64,000 bases of DNA, from NCBI RefSeq assembly GCF_030247195.1, contig NW_026683331.1:21001-85000 (forward strand). Reading direction: 5' to 3'. The translations under genes and the position numbers were made by a program. Origin of the DNA: Topomyia yanbarensis. Lineage: Eukaryota; Arthropoda; Insecta; Diptera; Culicidae. Shown here piece by piece: positions 1 to 11,600 of this stretch (its first letter is position 1; each line of letters opens with the position of its first letter). Below the pieces are notes generated by a model. That model ran no database searches and was not told the DNA's origin. It worked only from the letters and a program-made list of their open reading frames with translations.

Positions 1-1260
1 GAATACCCCGGAGATGTGCATCTAACATGTAGCGGTAAACCGTGCCATTGCGCGTATGAAATCCAATTTGATGAAATGAATGCTCCCAGCGAAGTGTAAA
101 CAAAACAGCTATACTCCATCACCGACAATAGCATTGTTTATAGCAGTCTAATAAGGTCTCCGGGATCGATTCCCCGCCATATTCCAGTTATTGTTCGAAT
201 ATAATCGATCCTTTTTTGGTATTTAGGTCAGATAATTAATGCCTTTAGAGTCGAACCAGATATTTTAATGTGGAGACCTAAGCGATTGTCAGAGCAGAAA
301 TTGCACCTGCTGACGCTTTCTAGAACAAAATGATCAACTCAGTTTCCTTTTCGTAGAGCTCTATACTCATTTGAAAATCCCAAGTAGACAAAATGGATAG
401 CTCTTTGCTAGCATAGGCCATTTGAATTTTTATTGATAGCAAACGCAAGATAATCGTTCGTCCCTTTGCCTTTGTGGTAGCCGAATTTCGTATCTGATTT
501 ATTATTTTCTTCGACCCAATTATAGAAGCGGAGCAGTTTTATTTTTGCGAACAATTTCCCGATACAGCACAGCACCTTACCTGGGTTTGATTACTAATCT
601 CGCACATCCCGAAAAAAGAGGCGAATGACCCCAATGGTAAAACCTCTATAATCGCACTAAAAAATAAACAGCATACCAATCGGCCGATACAAGTTGTTGT
701 CGGAGGGTTCTTTTACGATGACTTTCACTTGTCTTCAATCATGAGGGACAAGAACATGTCATATAAAATCAACAAGTAGCTTTTTGTAGAATCCGGTAAA
801 ATCTTCAACAAAATGAAATTGATTCGGTAAAAATTACACAATCAAAAATGATGGTTCATTCGCGATATTGTAAGGAAATACAACGTGAAAGGTTTTCTAT
901 TGCGAAGCAGAATCCGGCTACAACTACTTGTCGAAATCAAATGTCTATCGATTTGAATATTTCATTCTTTTATTAATATTGCTGAGGTTTCGTATACGTC
1001 GAGTTGTTCCCCAAAGATTGCTCATTGAAGTTTCTCCTGTTAACCAGCTTACGAGCCACCGCCAAGATTTGCCTGTTTTGGCCTCCATCACGTTCTTCAC
1101 TTTCGAATGACGTGTATTTTCAAAATTTGTCTGGTGTTCGAACATGCAAACGTTTCTTGTACGCACAGGACCTTTCGTGTACATTTCTGAGCACTGTATT
1201 TCTCACTACAGAATGGAGGAGTGTACGTGCCATTTCACCCATGTTTAAAAAGAAATGGAT
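1..1260 (-). pseudogene. I-clade-like non-LTR retrotransposon ORF2 fragment (copy 1)
   Basis: This is a decayed minus-strand piece of the reverse-transcriptase ORF that also occurs at 33.3-36.7 kb and 43.6-45.2 kb. About 115-760 aligns base by base, with many changes, to 44.3-45.17 kb (RT palm and thumb side). About 760-1260 aligns to the ORF2 linker at 35.2-35.73 kb. The minus-strand frame at 945-1184 keeps the linker signature W-R-x-x-V-x-x-L-T-x-E-T-S followed by an R-R-x-R-N-like tail. Stops and frameshifts are frequent, so nothing is expressed as protein. The window starts inside the element, so its 3' end is not visible. A SINE tail interrupts it at about 574-667. The match to the in-window copies is seen directly; the I-clade name comes from the RNase H domain and zinc-knuckle ORF1 of the best copy. 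Confidence 0.75.
574..667 (+). mobile_element. 5'-truncated tRNA-derived SINE tail
   Basis: This segment interrupts the copy 1 retrotransposon where the related copy at 45.07 kb is continuous. It matches the 3' part of the SINE at 19.0 kb: a degraded box B region, then GCACA, then GAGGCGAATGACC, then TAAAACCTCTATAATCG and an A-rich end. A short direct repeat, ACAGCA, lies on both sides (around 565 and 668) and fits a target-site duplication. Confidence 0.6.
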
Positions 1261-1269
1261 AATACTATA

Positions 1270-2810
1270 ATTGTGGAAAGTTGATTTATCTTTCTGAAGC
1301 GAGCTCTTTTACGTATAATGCAAATGCGTCACATTTGAATTCTTTATTTCAAATTAAATTAAAAATTGATCTTCGGGGTTCTCGTTACTATGTGATTCCA
1401 CCGTAGAGCAGTGATCAAATCCGCAACCTCATTCGATGAATGAGCCTTCGAAAGATTTGATAACTGTAAGGTCATTTTGTTGTCAGCTGCATCAATAATG
1501 TTGTAACCAGAGAAAGGTTATTAGAAGACTTTTCAGACGGTGCAAAATATATTGAATTGCATTATTTACTAAGGTTTTAACCTAGTGGATCATTCGCCCA
1601 TTCGTTAGGAATGTTGAAAGCAGTCAAAGTTCAATTCGTGATAACAGAGAATTTAATTACTCCAGAATTGGGTTACTTATCCGGCTAAAACACAGCAGTA
1701 ATTGTGGTTTAATGTACCGAAATTGCTGTGAATCTCCGCTATTTCCATCCATTTTGTACCAGATCTTCCTCGAGTTGATGCGAGTTACCTTAGATCATCA
1801 GAGTTGCATGCGATAGTAGACAAGAGAGTAAACATATTCGAAGTGCCGGTGTAGTTGCACTCTTAAACATGTCTGCAAAAGATCACTTAGAACGCCCCTA
1901 AACAGTACGTTTCACTTTCTCCTAGCGCTTTTTACACGTGCGTCATGTCTAGAGATAATGTGGACTTTGTCCGCAGTAAAGACACTTTTCAACATCCCTT
2001 TCAAGGGAATCAATCGAATGATATAGTCTTGGGCGCGTTTCGACTTCGTCTCATCAGAAACCGACACTAACTTATTTGCCGGGATTTTCTACGGCAAACC
2101 ATATTGCTACAATCAGTTACTCTTTATCCTAGTCAAAGGCAAACAGCTCTAGTAACAATTAAGCCTTTATAGTACTCTTCAATACATTCTTAAAATTCAG
2201 AATGCACTTGTAGTGTGCAATAAAACTTAAACTGTTACTTGGGCGGGGTCTTTAAAACAGCCTACCCCGTGTTTCAGCAGATCCGCACAATTCAAACTTG
2301 AATCGGAAACGACCCCATCTATTTCGACTAGATTTGCTGGTACATATATTGATAAAATAAATTCGTAAATAGAACAAAACTGATTATACAATGCACGAAT
2401 TCATTCGTCGTTTTCTGCAACAAAGAGTTTTCGTGCATTGTAAATAGGTTTCTATCATTTCACTAACTGAAAAAATCACGAATTTAAAAACGATTTTTTT
2501 TGTAATTTTACATATTTAGTGTACGTTGCACGAAATGTATCGTCGAAGATAAAACTATTTTTCGCGATTGAAACGAAATGTTTCGCTGTTTTACTAAATG
2601 ATTGTGTATGGCACGAATATTTCATTAGTCGCACGATCTCGTTACTAATCTTGTATAACGGTATCCAGGCGGTTCACAAGAAAGGAAACACTGCTGCCTT
2701 ACTGCTCTGCTTGTCGAATAAAGGTTTTTTATGTGCACAACAAAAGAAAAAAGGTAAAAACCTCGAAGAACGCACAAGTTAACATTGAAAGTGGATTAGC
2801 AAGCTTTGCA
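1270..2810. other. No gene recognised
   Basis: AT-rich sequence without a supportable coding region. The only structure noted is a 12-base inverted repeat, ACAATGCACGAA near 2389 and TTCGTGCATTGT near 2430, within a stretch that repeats the word GCACGAA several times up to about 2630. Confidence 0.5.
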
Positions 2811-2814
2811 CTAG

Positions 2815-3180
2815 CGTTAAACTACACGCACAGGAAAGAACGTGCAAACCATCCGAGAGTCACCGTACAAATGATCTTTGTCCATCATGTTAACCGTAAA
2901 ATGTCAGTTTGCTTAAAATTGCTTCTCGCTTTCAACAAGTTTTTGGGACTTCTTTATGTTACGCTTGACGATGGTCCCATACTTTTCAATAGGGTGAAGC
3001 TTAAGTGTGTTGGGAGGGTTCTTGTCTTTCTATGTTTCCGATCTGTTTCCCAGACTCTCGATCACGTAAAATCCCTGGTCGACGGTCCCGGTTATAACGA
3101 AGCCACAGGTTCAGTTAATCTGCCGAACCATGCAGGACCTTTCGAATCTTGACAGTTTCATCAGTTCATTGAAAATGTCT
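2815..3180 (-). pseudogene. Tc1/mariner-superfamily transposase fragment
   Basis: Read on the minus strand, this stretch keeps pieces of a cut-and-paste transposase. There is a segment resembling V-W-Q-x-x-x-x-C-G followed by F-V-x-T-G-T-V, and further on N-P-P-N-x-x-x-L-x-P-I-E-K-Y. The latter is the region around the last catalytic Glu in mosquito DD37E-type elements. It continues into a basic V-K-R-N-I-K-K-S-tail. An in-frame stop breaks it, and the part that would carry the second catalytic Asp is missing, so there is an internal deletion. The open plus-strand frame over the same bases (2733-3152) is its antisense shadow. Superfamily is fairly secure; the DD37E label is recalled from family motifs and unchecked. 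Confidence 0.55.
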
Positions 3181-3399
3181 ACCATCTTTCCGTCGAGCAA
3201 AATTTCCATGCGTTGGCCCTCTTGTATGCAAGCCATTTTAAAAGCTTAACGGCAAATATCAAAATCGAAATGGAAGCATCATTCTGCACACAAACATCCT
3301 CAAAATGAGGAACATTCCGGGATTTTAAATGCACAAATATCAGAAATGCGTCAAGCCTAGTTTGACCATGTTTTGGTCGCAACACCCTTTAATTGTCTG

Positions 3400-6300
3400 T
3401 ACTCAGTGCTAGTACCGATTCTTTTAGCCCACCCTGTACAACCAAAGCACTTTCCCCTCGGTTCTCTCACACGCTGGCGTACATTATTTCATAACGTTAA
3501 ATTAGTTCAAATTGATGAAAGAAGCAAATAAATAAACGTCTCTAAATTCGAAGCTAATTTAAAAATGTGTATATCCCCGAAGCACGACAATCAGACGGGA
3601 GGACGGAGTTACTATCAACCAAAAAAAAGTGTAAGAAGAAGACGACGATGAACGCGAAAAAACCACCAGCATCGTGTTGGTCCTATGTATGTGCATATAT
3701 GTAGTATGAATTTATGGCCCTCTAGATTTGCTTTTTATGCTGATCGGCCCTTTCTACCGGACTACTTGAATGCTGGTCACGCTGATGGGTCCAATCATAT
3801 CTTCGCGCTGTCACTTCTTTTGAAAAGGGATGCAAAGTGCTCTTAATTGTGGCGGCGGGTTGAAACCACTATAAATTAATGTTTTCGAGTGTTTTTGTTC
3901 TTATTCTAAAAGGCAGGATTCGGTAGGCAAAATTCAATGGAATATGCTTCGTTTCATTAAAGAGTTTAAAAAATACATTTCATATCAAAAGTCGTTAAAA
4001 ATTTAATCTTCTGAATTAGGAGGGTGATTCACACCAATCATTCGAACAAAGGATTGTGAAGTACATAGTTCTGAATTGCAAAGGGGATTCTTGTCAGTTC
4101 CAACGAATTAATTCAACATTTACAATCCAGATGGAACCAGTCTCGATTAATCATAATTATTCATTCACATTTCCGTGTGGTTCTTTGTTTGGTCGTTGAA
4201 ATCGGGGAGTGCCTACAGATTAATTTAAAGTTGTCCTGGATGAGGACATATTCATTACCGAAGATTAAATTAAATTTAACTTTATGCTGAGCAGGAGTAA
4301 GAATACGTATTAATCAAACCTAAGTAGCCATGCACTCTCAAGCTACCGGACTACACGTTACACAATTTTAGTGCCCTTCCTAACATAACCTAGCCTAACA
4401 GCTTCACAATGCGGTAAGCGCGTTTTTTTTCCTCTTTCAGTTTTGTTAATAGGCAAACTAAGGTACAAACCGCAAAGAGAAACAGATAAAAATTAGTGTT
4501 GATGCAATTGAAATTATTTCTGGTAGCTAGGTACCTCTACCTACCTACCTGCCTACAACCGAACAGAGTCCACGCCAGTACTTATGGATAGAAGCATTCG
4601 CGAAACGAGTTTTTCTTTTCCTTCTCCCATCGCGTGTCTCTAACTTTTCTATGAACTGATCGCTGGCTGTGGGTTGTTGTTGTTTTTTCCCGCTCTGGCA
4701 TTTTGCTATCTCACTTTTCTTTTCGCCAACCTGCTGCCTATACGTTCACAGTCTACTTACTTCCCTGCCTTGTTGCATTCAATGAAATTGAAAGTTGTTT
4801 CAGTTTCTTGCCAGCCATGGCTTGCTGAGATTTACCTAGCCGTCGTCGTAATGCTGGGTGGTTGGGCGGACGCGGTTCCAGTTGGTTTTCCTTTTGCTTT
4901 TCCAAGCACCGAGTTCGATTGAGCCGGCCTGGTTTCTATTTCGTGTGCAATTTCTTCCTGCTTTTTTATTTAATTCGATTACATTGGCGGACCGGTGTAC
5001 CGAGAGTGAGTGAGTAAGTGAGAATAATGGCGCAATCAAGGGGTTGGTAATGGAAGGAAAGCGAAAGTGTGCTTTTCAATGATGGTCGCAACAGGGAAAT
5101 GTTTCAGAACGATTGTTTGCCGACGTACGCATTTGAGGTTTATGTGTCAATGGTTGGCATCATAGCTGTCAAAACGGTTACATGTTACACGGTTGATAGG
5201 TATCAAACCGAATACGAACATGTTTGAATAAAGATCTTTTAATTCATCAGCGTAAAATTGTGTGATAAACGATAGTCTCTCAACCAATATGTCAATTGTA
5301 ACCACAAGTGAATGTCAATTTCACACCGAAAGCAACTGAAATATCAAATTAATTCGTCAAAGTGCAAAAGCCACAACGAAAGACAGTTGGAAAGTGCCGT
5401 GAAAGGCGGAAAAGTGACCAGCAAGTCTCACGTAAAATTTTCATCGCTTTTCTACTTAAGTTTTTCACCCGTGAATATACTTTATCACCGTTGAATGACA
5501 TAAGCTTCACGATTTAGCGAGTATCCCAACTTCAAATTTCCCACTGCATTAGCTGTATTTTACTTACACCAATCAGCTTCCAAACTGTCAACGGGTCCTA
5601 TCAAAAGTAGAGCAGCGACTTGAAAAACAAACATCACTACTTTCTGGTAGTTTTCCATCCGCTGCATCATCACCAACGACCGTGTGTGAGGGTACGAAAA
5701 ACATCAGCCTTCACGTGGGAAGTAGCTCTTCACGGTACTCAACCAGTACCACCATCAATAAATACCACATGTGTCGTAACGAGCTGCGTTCGAGTTTGTG
5801 TGTCAAGCGAGATTACATCGATCGATCGTTCGTTCGTTTGTTCATTCGATCGATCGATCGATCGATCGTAGTAACCCATCCCCTGTTTGGAGGGGTTGTT
5901 GGTTTGTTGTTTTTGACCATCGCCTCCTATACTGTGGCTACAGAGCAAGCAACAGCGTTGGAGAAGTGTGAAATGCGGACACTTTCCTTAACCATGGTCA
6001 TGGATTTCACGCCTGCTTTGGTTCGAATGATGCGAATTTCGTAACGAGCGAGGTGTTGTATGGCACTGCGAGCGCGCTCGCTTGCTAATGGGGCGCGAAG
6101 GTATCGATCGCGAACTAACCGATGGCCTTTCGATGGGTAACGCGGTGTAAAGGAGTAAACACAACCTACATTACACTGCTGATTGGTGGTTACGTTGACG
6201 TGTGCCAAATGAGAGCTTCTTCGCTGTTTGTTTGGATGTTGCCGCACAAGTAAGAGAGATATAGCAGATAATGATATGCTTGATATCTGGGAGGGCGAAA

Positions 6301-6880
6301 CATGACATTTCGTAGATCATCCCGATCAGAATTAAATATCAAGATTATAACAGAATGCATTTTTTTAGTGGGCTATGTTTTAAATCTGATCTCGTTAGTA
6401 GTTAAAATAACAGAAAATTATAATAAGCAGCAGCACAAGATATAGTTTTTAAATGTTGTTGTTATGTGTTTTTGATCGGAATATGGTTGATGTAATTTGA
6501 TGAGCCATATGTCGAGAATGATAAAAAGAATCTGTAATCCGAAGAATCGAATTCTGGAGTTTCAGGAAGCGGTTGTATCTAACTCAAATATGATTGCATT
6601 TCACATGCTATTTTTGTGGCACAGCATGCCATGAAACTTAAACATTGTCTTTTGGCCCAGAGAATCAGATTCCGCACTACAGAAACCAACTAAAAATGGT
6701 CACACAGATATTATTAATCTTAGTTTTTATTGTTTTCAATTCGAACAATTGCAAACATGCTCATTAGAAGCCCAATTAGTACGTTTCAAGATTGTGTGTA
6801 ACACATTGAACTCTTAAAATATGAAATACAAGCGTAATTGAAGAGAAATTTGGACCTGCAAAATAAATTTAAAAATATGT
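3400..6880. other. Mostly unique sequence, no gene recognised
   Basis: This is one of the longest stretches without recognisable transposon sequence. Short open frames exist on both strands (for example 5620-6044 and 5927-6247) but show no family motif, and their composition follows simple repeats. The part from 4.6 to 6.2 kb is richer in CG-containing words than its surroundings and could be a promoter, untranslated exon or intron of a host gene. Nothing in the sequence proves that. Confidence 0.4.
5817..5869. repeat. GATC-type tetranucleotide microsatellite
   Basis: Imperfect then perfect tandem (ATCG)n: the first part drifts to GTTC units and the last part is a clean run of GATC units. 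Each unit is its own reverse complement, so the run can fold on itself. Confidence 0.9.
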
Positions 6881-6881
6881 G

Positions 6882-7218
6882 CAGTGGTGGACACAAAATT
6901 AGCACACTCATATTCCCAACACTTATAGAACGGATAACGTAATAAATTCAACCAGATCATTAACTAATTCCTTCAAGACATGTAGTATACTGATAGTGTG
7001 TACATGAAAATAAATCGTATGGCATGGTATGAGAAGAAATCTGTAATTATATGAATGAAATTAACAAAAAAGTTAAATAGGGCCTGGACACAGAATTGGC
7101 ACATATTTAAAAATTGAGGTAAATTTTGATCCAAATCAAGACTAATAGTTCATAGCTGTTTAGTATTTAGTCGGGTAACATTTTTGCTTGAAAACAGTCC
7201 CTAAACAATGAGGAACGC
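6882..7218 (-). pseudogene. Tc1-like element 'a': terminal repeats and transposase C-terminus
   Basis: The outer end starts CAGTGGTGGACACAAAATT at 6882. A second, inner copy of the same motif (GGACACAGAATTGGCACA) starts at about 7086, 197 bases inward, the doubled-repeat (IR/DR) layout of some Tc1-like elements. Beyond it, on the minus strand, the transposase C-terminus reads L-G-T-V-F-K-Q-K-x-Y-P-T-K-Y and stops at about 7160, a typical Tc1 family ending. The coding frame breaks off at 7218 where the hAT-like element begins, and continues at 17258. Identification of the end motif and C-terminus is direct; the element's far end was not found. Confidence 0.7.
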
Positions 7219-7509
7219 CAGGGCCAGCGAAACACTTTTTTCCTGAGTGGGTAGTAAGATTCGAAGTGATTTCTACTCGTACTGACGAAAGTTCAGACAT
7301 GGTGTACGTAAAATTTCCGGATAATACCTGGTGGTTATTTCGAAATACCCATTGTTAACGGGCTTTGTGATTGATGGCTCAGCAAAAATGTGTTGTAGTA
7401 TACAAATGTTCGGAAGCTAAGTACCAATTACTCGATTCTTTTGAATTTCGTTGCAATAATTTTCTGTTTCCTCCGATAAAATCTTCTTTGCGCGGGTACT
7501 GAAGCTCGC

Positions 7510-8163
7510 ATGGTAGTGCTGACTAATGGGAAGGTATCTCCGACAACAGACAGCCCCACTGGCTCAATGGAGGTCGATTTGAATATTTCTCCAATGGCAA
7601 AAATAATACCGATAAATCTTCTTTTCGATATAAATTATATTCATCTAATACAACAGGCCCCTGGAAGGTCTATTTCTGGACCGAAGATAACTCATGTAAC
7701 ATCATCGATATACCGCATAAACTAACTAAACAACACGCGGTCGTGTTTGAAGAAGTATCTTGTCTACGCACCCGCCTGGGAAGTAGAGATTGATGGTGTA
7801 GTCTCCGACAAAGGCCTTAATTGCGAAATATGGGGTTGGCTTCTTCCAGAACCCTTTGCTTTAGTCAGTGAAAATTCTGGTTCGTAAGCAATTGCGCCCA
7901 GCAAAAATCGAGCAGTATAAGAACTTATTTGCAATCAGTCTCATGTCGAGCCTTTCACCGGATCTACTCTTCCAAACTTTGTTCTTTTGAACGGGGCTCG
8001 TCTACCGTCTACCATTTTTGTACCTCAGAGCATGCCGTCATTGCGAACAATTGGGCCATACAGCTACCCAATGTAGAAACGTAAAAACCACGACTAATTT
8101 TTACGCTCCCTTGCCCACTAAAGAGCGAGAGACTGGCAATCCCATTAAGGGAACATGTTATAA
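7510..8163 (+). pseudogene. I-clade-like non-LTR ORF1 (gag-like), copy 2, first half
   Basis: This decayed plus-strand ORF1 matches 23.1-23.75 kb over most of its length and, more distantly, the ORF1 at 35.7-36.7 kb. Recognisable pieces are Y-x-P-A-W-E-V-E-I-D-G-V-V-S and, in frame-shifted form, the segment leading into the cysteine knuckles; the knuckle cysteines themselves are mostly lost. It breaks at 8163 at a TA where Tc1-like element 'b' has inserted and resumes at 14979. The uninterrupted relative at 23741-23760 shows the same words joined. ORF1 proteins of this kind bind the element RNA; this copy cannot encode one. Confidence 0.7.
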
Positions 8164-8219
8164 TACAGTGACCGAAATTCCTATAAGCGCATAGCAAATT
8201 TTCAGCCAGAAGCTCGATC

Positions 8220-8651
8220 AAAAACCTATTTTAATCCACCTAGCGGTGCAATTGTGCCTTTCTCAATCATGAATCACGAGAATGTGTGCGTTGTTTATAT
8301 TCATTAAAAACTTTTAAATGCATATATTACATTTTATTATTATACCTCACATGACAACTATATACAGGAAAATAAATCATTATTCGAGTTCTAAAATTTT
8401 GAAAAAGAAAAAACAGCCACGGTAATATTGAACTGAAAAACCTATTTTAATCCACCTAGCGGTGCAATTGTGCCTTTCTCAATCATGAATCACGAGAATG
8501 TGTGCGTTGTTTATATTCATTAAAAACTTTTAAATGCATATATTACATTTTATTATTATACCTCACATGACAACTATATACAGGAAAATAAATCATTATT
8601 CGAGTTCTAAAATTTTGAAAAAGAAAAAACAGCCACGGTAATATTGAACTG
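8220..8651. repeat. Two tandem 216-bp units, apparently identical
   Basis: 8220-8435 and 8436-8651 repeat the same 216 bases, starting AAAAACCTATTTTAATCCAC. I saw no difference between them, so the duplication is recent or homogenised. The unit carries TGCCTTTCTCAAT, the reverse complement of the ATTGAGAAAGGCA at the far end of the block. It therefore looks like the left end of the same repeat element. Confidence 0.85.
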
Positions 8652-8657
8652 AAAAAA

Positions 8658-11600
8658 GGTGCGAAATCGGCAAAGTCCCAAAAAGTCGATTTTTATAAAA
8701 AAAATGTTTTTCGAGATAACATAAAATCTCGACGTTTCATGCATTTTAAAGATGTTTGGCATCAAAAATACGAATTCGATTTCTGAAATTTCATGAGGTC
8801 CCCCCCTTGAAAAAAAAAATTTGAGTTCCGGCTTATATGGGAATTTCATGTGTGACCGGACCGTTCAGTCTATATTTCCGGAACCATACAAGCGATCCGT
8901 GCGAAATTCTATAGACATCTGTGGGGATAATATAGCTATCATTTGGGACTAAGTTTGTGAAAATCGACTCAACCATTTCCGAGAAACTGATATGAGTTTG
9001 CTAGTTATGAAAGATGGCCGCTTTTCCCGGGCACTTCCGGAACCGTCTATGGTGGTTAATGTAGTCAACGAAAGTTTGGTTGGCCGTCGGTGACCTAGAA
9101 CAGCAAGTTGTTTGAGAGACATTTTAGCGAAATTTTTACCTTTTTTGCTTTCATCGGAGTATCGGTTTGAATCACAATTTGCTATGTGATCGCACGCCAC
9201 AACCTGTAACTCCGGAACCGGAAGTCGGATCGGGATGAAATTAAATAGCCATTTACGGGGACGCAATACCTTTCATTTGAGGCCAAGTTTAGTCGAATCG
9301 GTCTAGCCATCTCCGAGAAACCGATGTGACTGTTATTCTGAATTTAGATACTTCCGCCGGGGCTTCCGGAACCGAGGATGGTGGCCAATGTGGCCAAATA
9401 GACTTTGAATGGATGTTAGTGACCTAATACTACAAATCGAAGCAGTTGTGGTCATATTTTGGAAAAATTTTCACCTTTATACATTCATTGCAGAATTTAT
9501 TAAAATCGACATTTTCTGCGTGTTCGTACTTATCACCCTGTAATTCCGGAACCGGAAGTCGGATCCATTAGAAATTCAATAGCAGCCTATGGGAACGTTG
9601 CACCTTTCATTTGGGACTAAGTTTGTAAAAATCGGTTCATCCATCTCTGAGAAAAGTGAGTGAGATTGTATTCGCGTACACACACACAGACGCACATACA
9701 CACACACATACATACACACACACAGACATTTGCCGAACTCGACGAACTGAATCGAATGGTATATGTCACTTGGCCCTCCGGGCCTCCGTTAAAAAGTCGG
9801 TTTTCAGAGCAATTGCAATACCTTTCTATTGAGAAAGGCAAAAAGGTGCGAAATCGGCAAAGTCCCAAAAAGTCGATTTTTATAAAAAAAATGTTTTTCG
9901 AGATAACATAAAATCTCGACGTTTCATGCATTTTAAAGATGTTTGGCATCAAAAATACGAATTCGATTTCTGAAATTTCATGAGGTCCCCCCTTTGAAAA
10001 AAAAAAATTTAATTCCGGCTTATATGGGAATTTCATATGTGACCGGACGGTTTAGTCTATATTTCCGGAACCATATAAGCGATCCGTACACGGAAAACCG
10101 ATTCATCACAATTTCAACTAAAAAATTAGTTGAGTTTTTGGTTTCGTCTAGTTAATATTTGGGCGAACTAAATTTTTGTTGAAAACAATAATCCAACGTT
10201 GTTGGTTTGAAGCTGTCAGTTTCAGTCTGGACATGAACGTTTCAGCCTAGCACAAAACTTAAAAAGCCTACCTGAGCTAAAGCTTGAAAAGCTTGTCTCA
10301 GCTTGTAACGCTTGTTTTAGTTCAAATACAATTGCATATGCCGTTACACTACCTTTTCAACCAAGACACAAACGATTGGAATTCAACTAATCTCATTGTT
10401 GAATTAAACTGCTTCATCGTAAAATACAACATACGATATTTCAAACGTTTTGTTTCACCGACCGACGGATGAAGGTATGGAATTAAATTGTTGAAATACT
10501 CCGTATGCCAGTAATCCACACGTAAATATAATATAGAGTTATGTTTCTCATAATGTTATCTTTTTATAAACTGCACTCTTAAATGCGACGAAATAACCAA
10601 AGCTATTTAAGGATTGTTGGTAATTGATTGATGATTTCAATTTTAGATGAAAGGAATAATTTTTATTTCTTTTCTATTTAGTCAGCCAGCACTACAAAAA
10701 AACTTCATACTTATTCCAGATCTAGTTTGGAATCTCAAAAGAAGAAAAATAATTATCGTATTGCATATTACATATTACATTTGTTAATAATTGAAATTTT
10801 ACTATATAATCGACTAAATCCGAAATAGAATGATTTTGACAATCTTCGACAATACTTTCAACTTTCAGTATACATGTATTGAAAAATATGTCAATCAAAA
10901 TCATTCCTGTATTGAAATATTTTTAAAGAAAAACTAGGCAAAACCAAAATGAGGTCAGTTGAATTTCTGATTTTTGTGTACTGGTTCAGGTAGTTGCGTC
11001 CGGGCTAAAACAAGCTTTCCAAGCTGAGACAAGTACCTACCTGCATAACCGTTATGCCCAGCGTGTATGAATATACTGTCGCTACCTTGATGTATTCCAG
11101 TAAGGTGTGCATCTTGGCTACTTTGCTGTCATTTCGTATGATGTGCGTCTTGAATCAAAATCAATAATAATTTTCAATAACTATTATTTGAGAATCTCGC
11201 AAAATTAAGAAAAAATTTAGTTACGTTTTTCATTTTTCTGTTAAAATCAACTAATTAGGAAAACAAGAATTTGTTTTGTTATTTTCTTCATCGAATGGTT
11301 TTCAGTGTACGAAATTTTATAGACATCTATGGGGATATTATAGCTATCATTTGGGACTAAGTTTGTGAAAATCGGCCCAACCATTTCCGGGAAACTGATG
11401 TGAGTTCGTAAATTTTGAAAGATGGCCGCTTTTCCCGGGCACTTCCGGAACCGTTTATGGTGGTCAATGTAGTCAACGAAAGTTTGGTTGGCCGTCGGTG
11501 ACCTAGAACAGCAAATTTAAGTTGTTTGAGAGACATTTTAGCGAAATTTTTACCTTTTTTGCTTTCATCGGAGTATCGGTTTGAATCACAATTTGCTATG

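Noticed and set aside
2733..3152. 139-residue plus-strand open frame
   Set aside because: The opposite strand carries recognisable transposase motifs; this frame is its antisense.
5620..6247. Overlapping open frames of 83-120 codons on both strands
   Set aside because: They span a GATC microsatellite and have no recognisable domain; both strands are open, which suggests composition rather than coding.
9617..10036. 139-residue minus-strand frame, and similar ones at 12040-12375
   Set aside because: They lie in the tandem repeat units and include the CA microsatellite as a Cys-Val run; repeated non-coding sequence.
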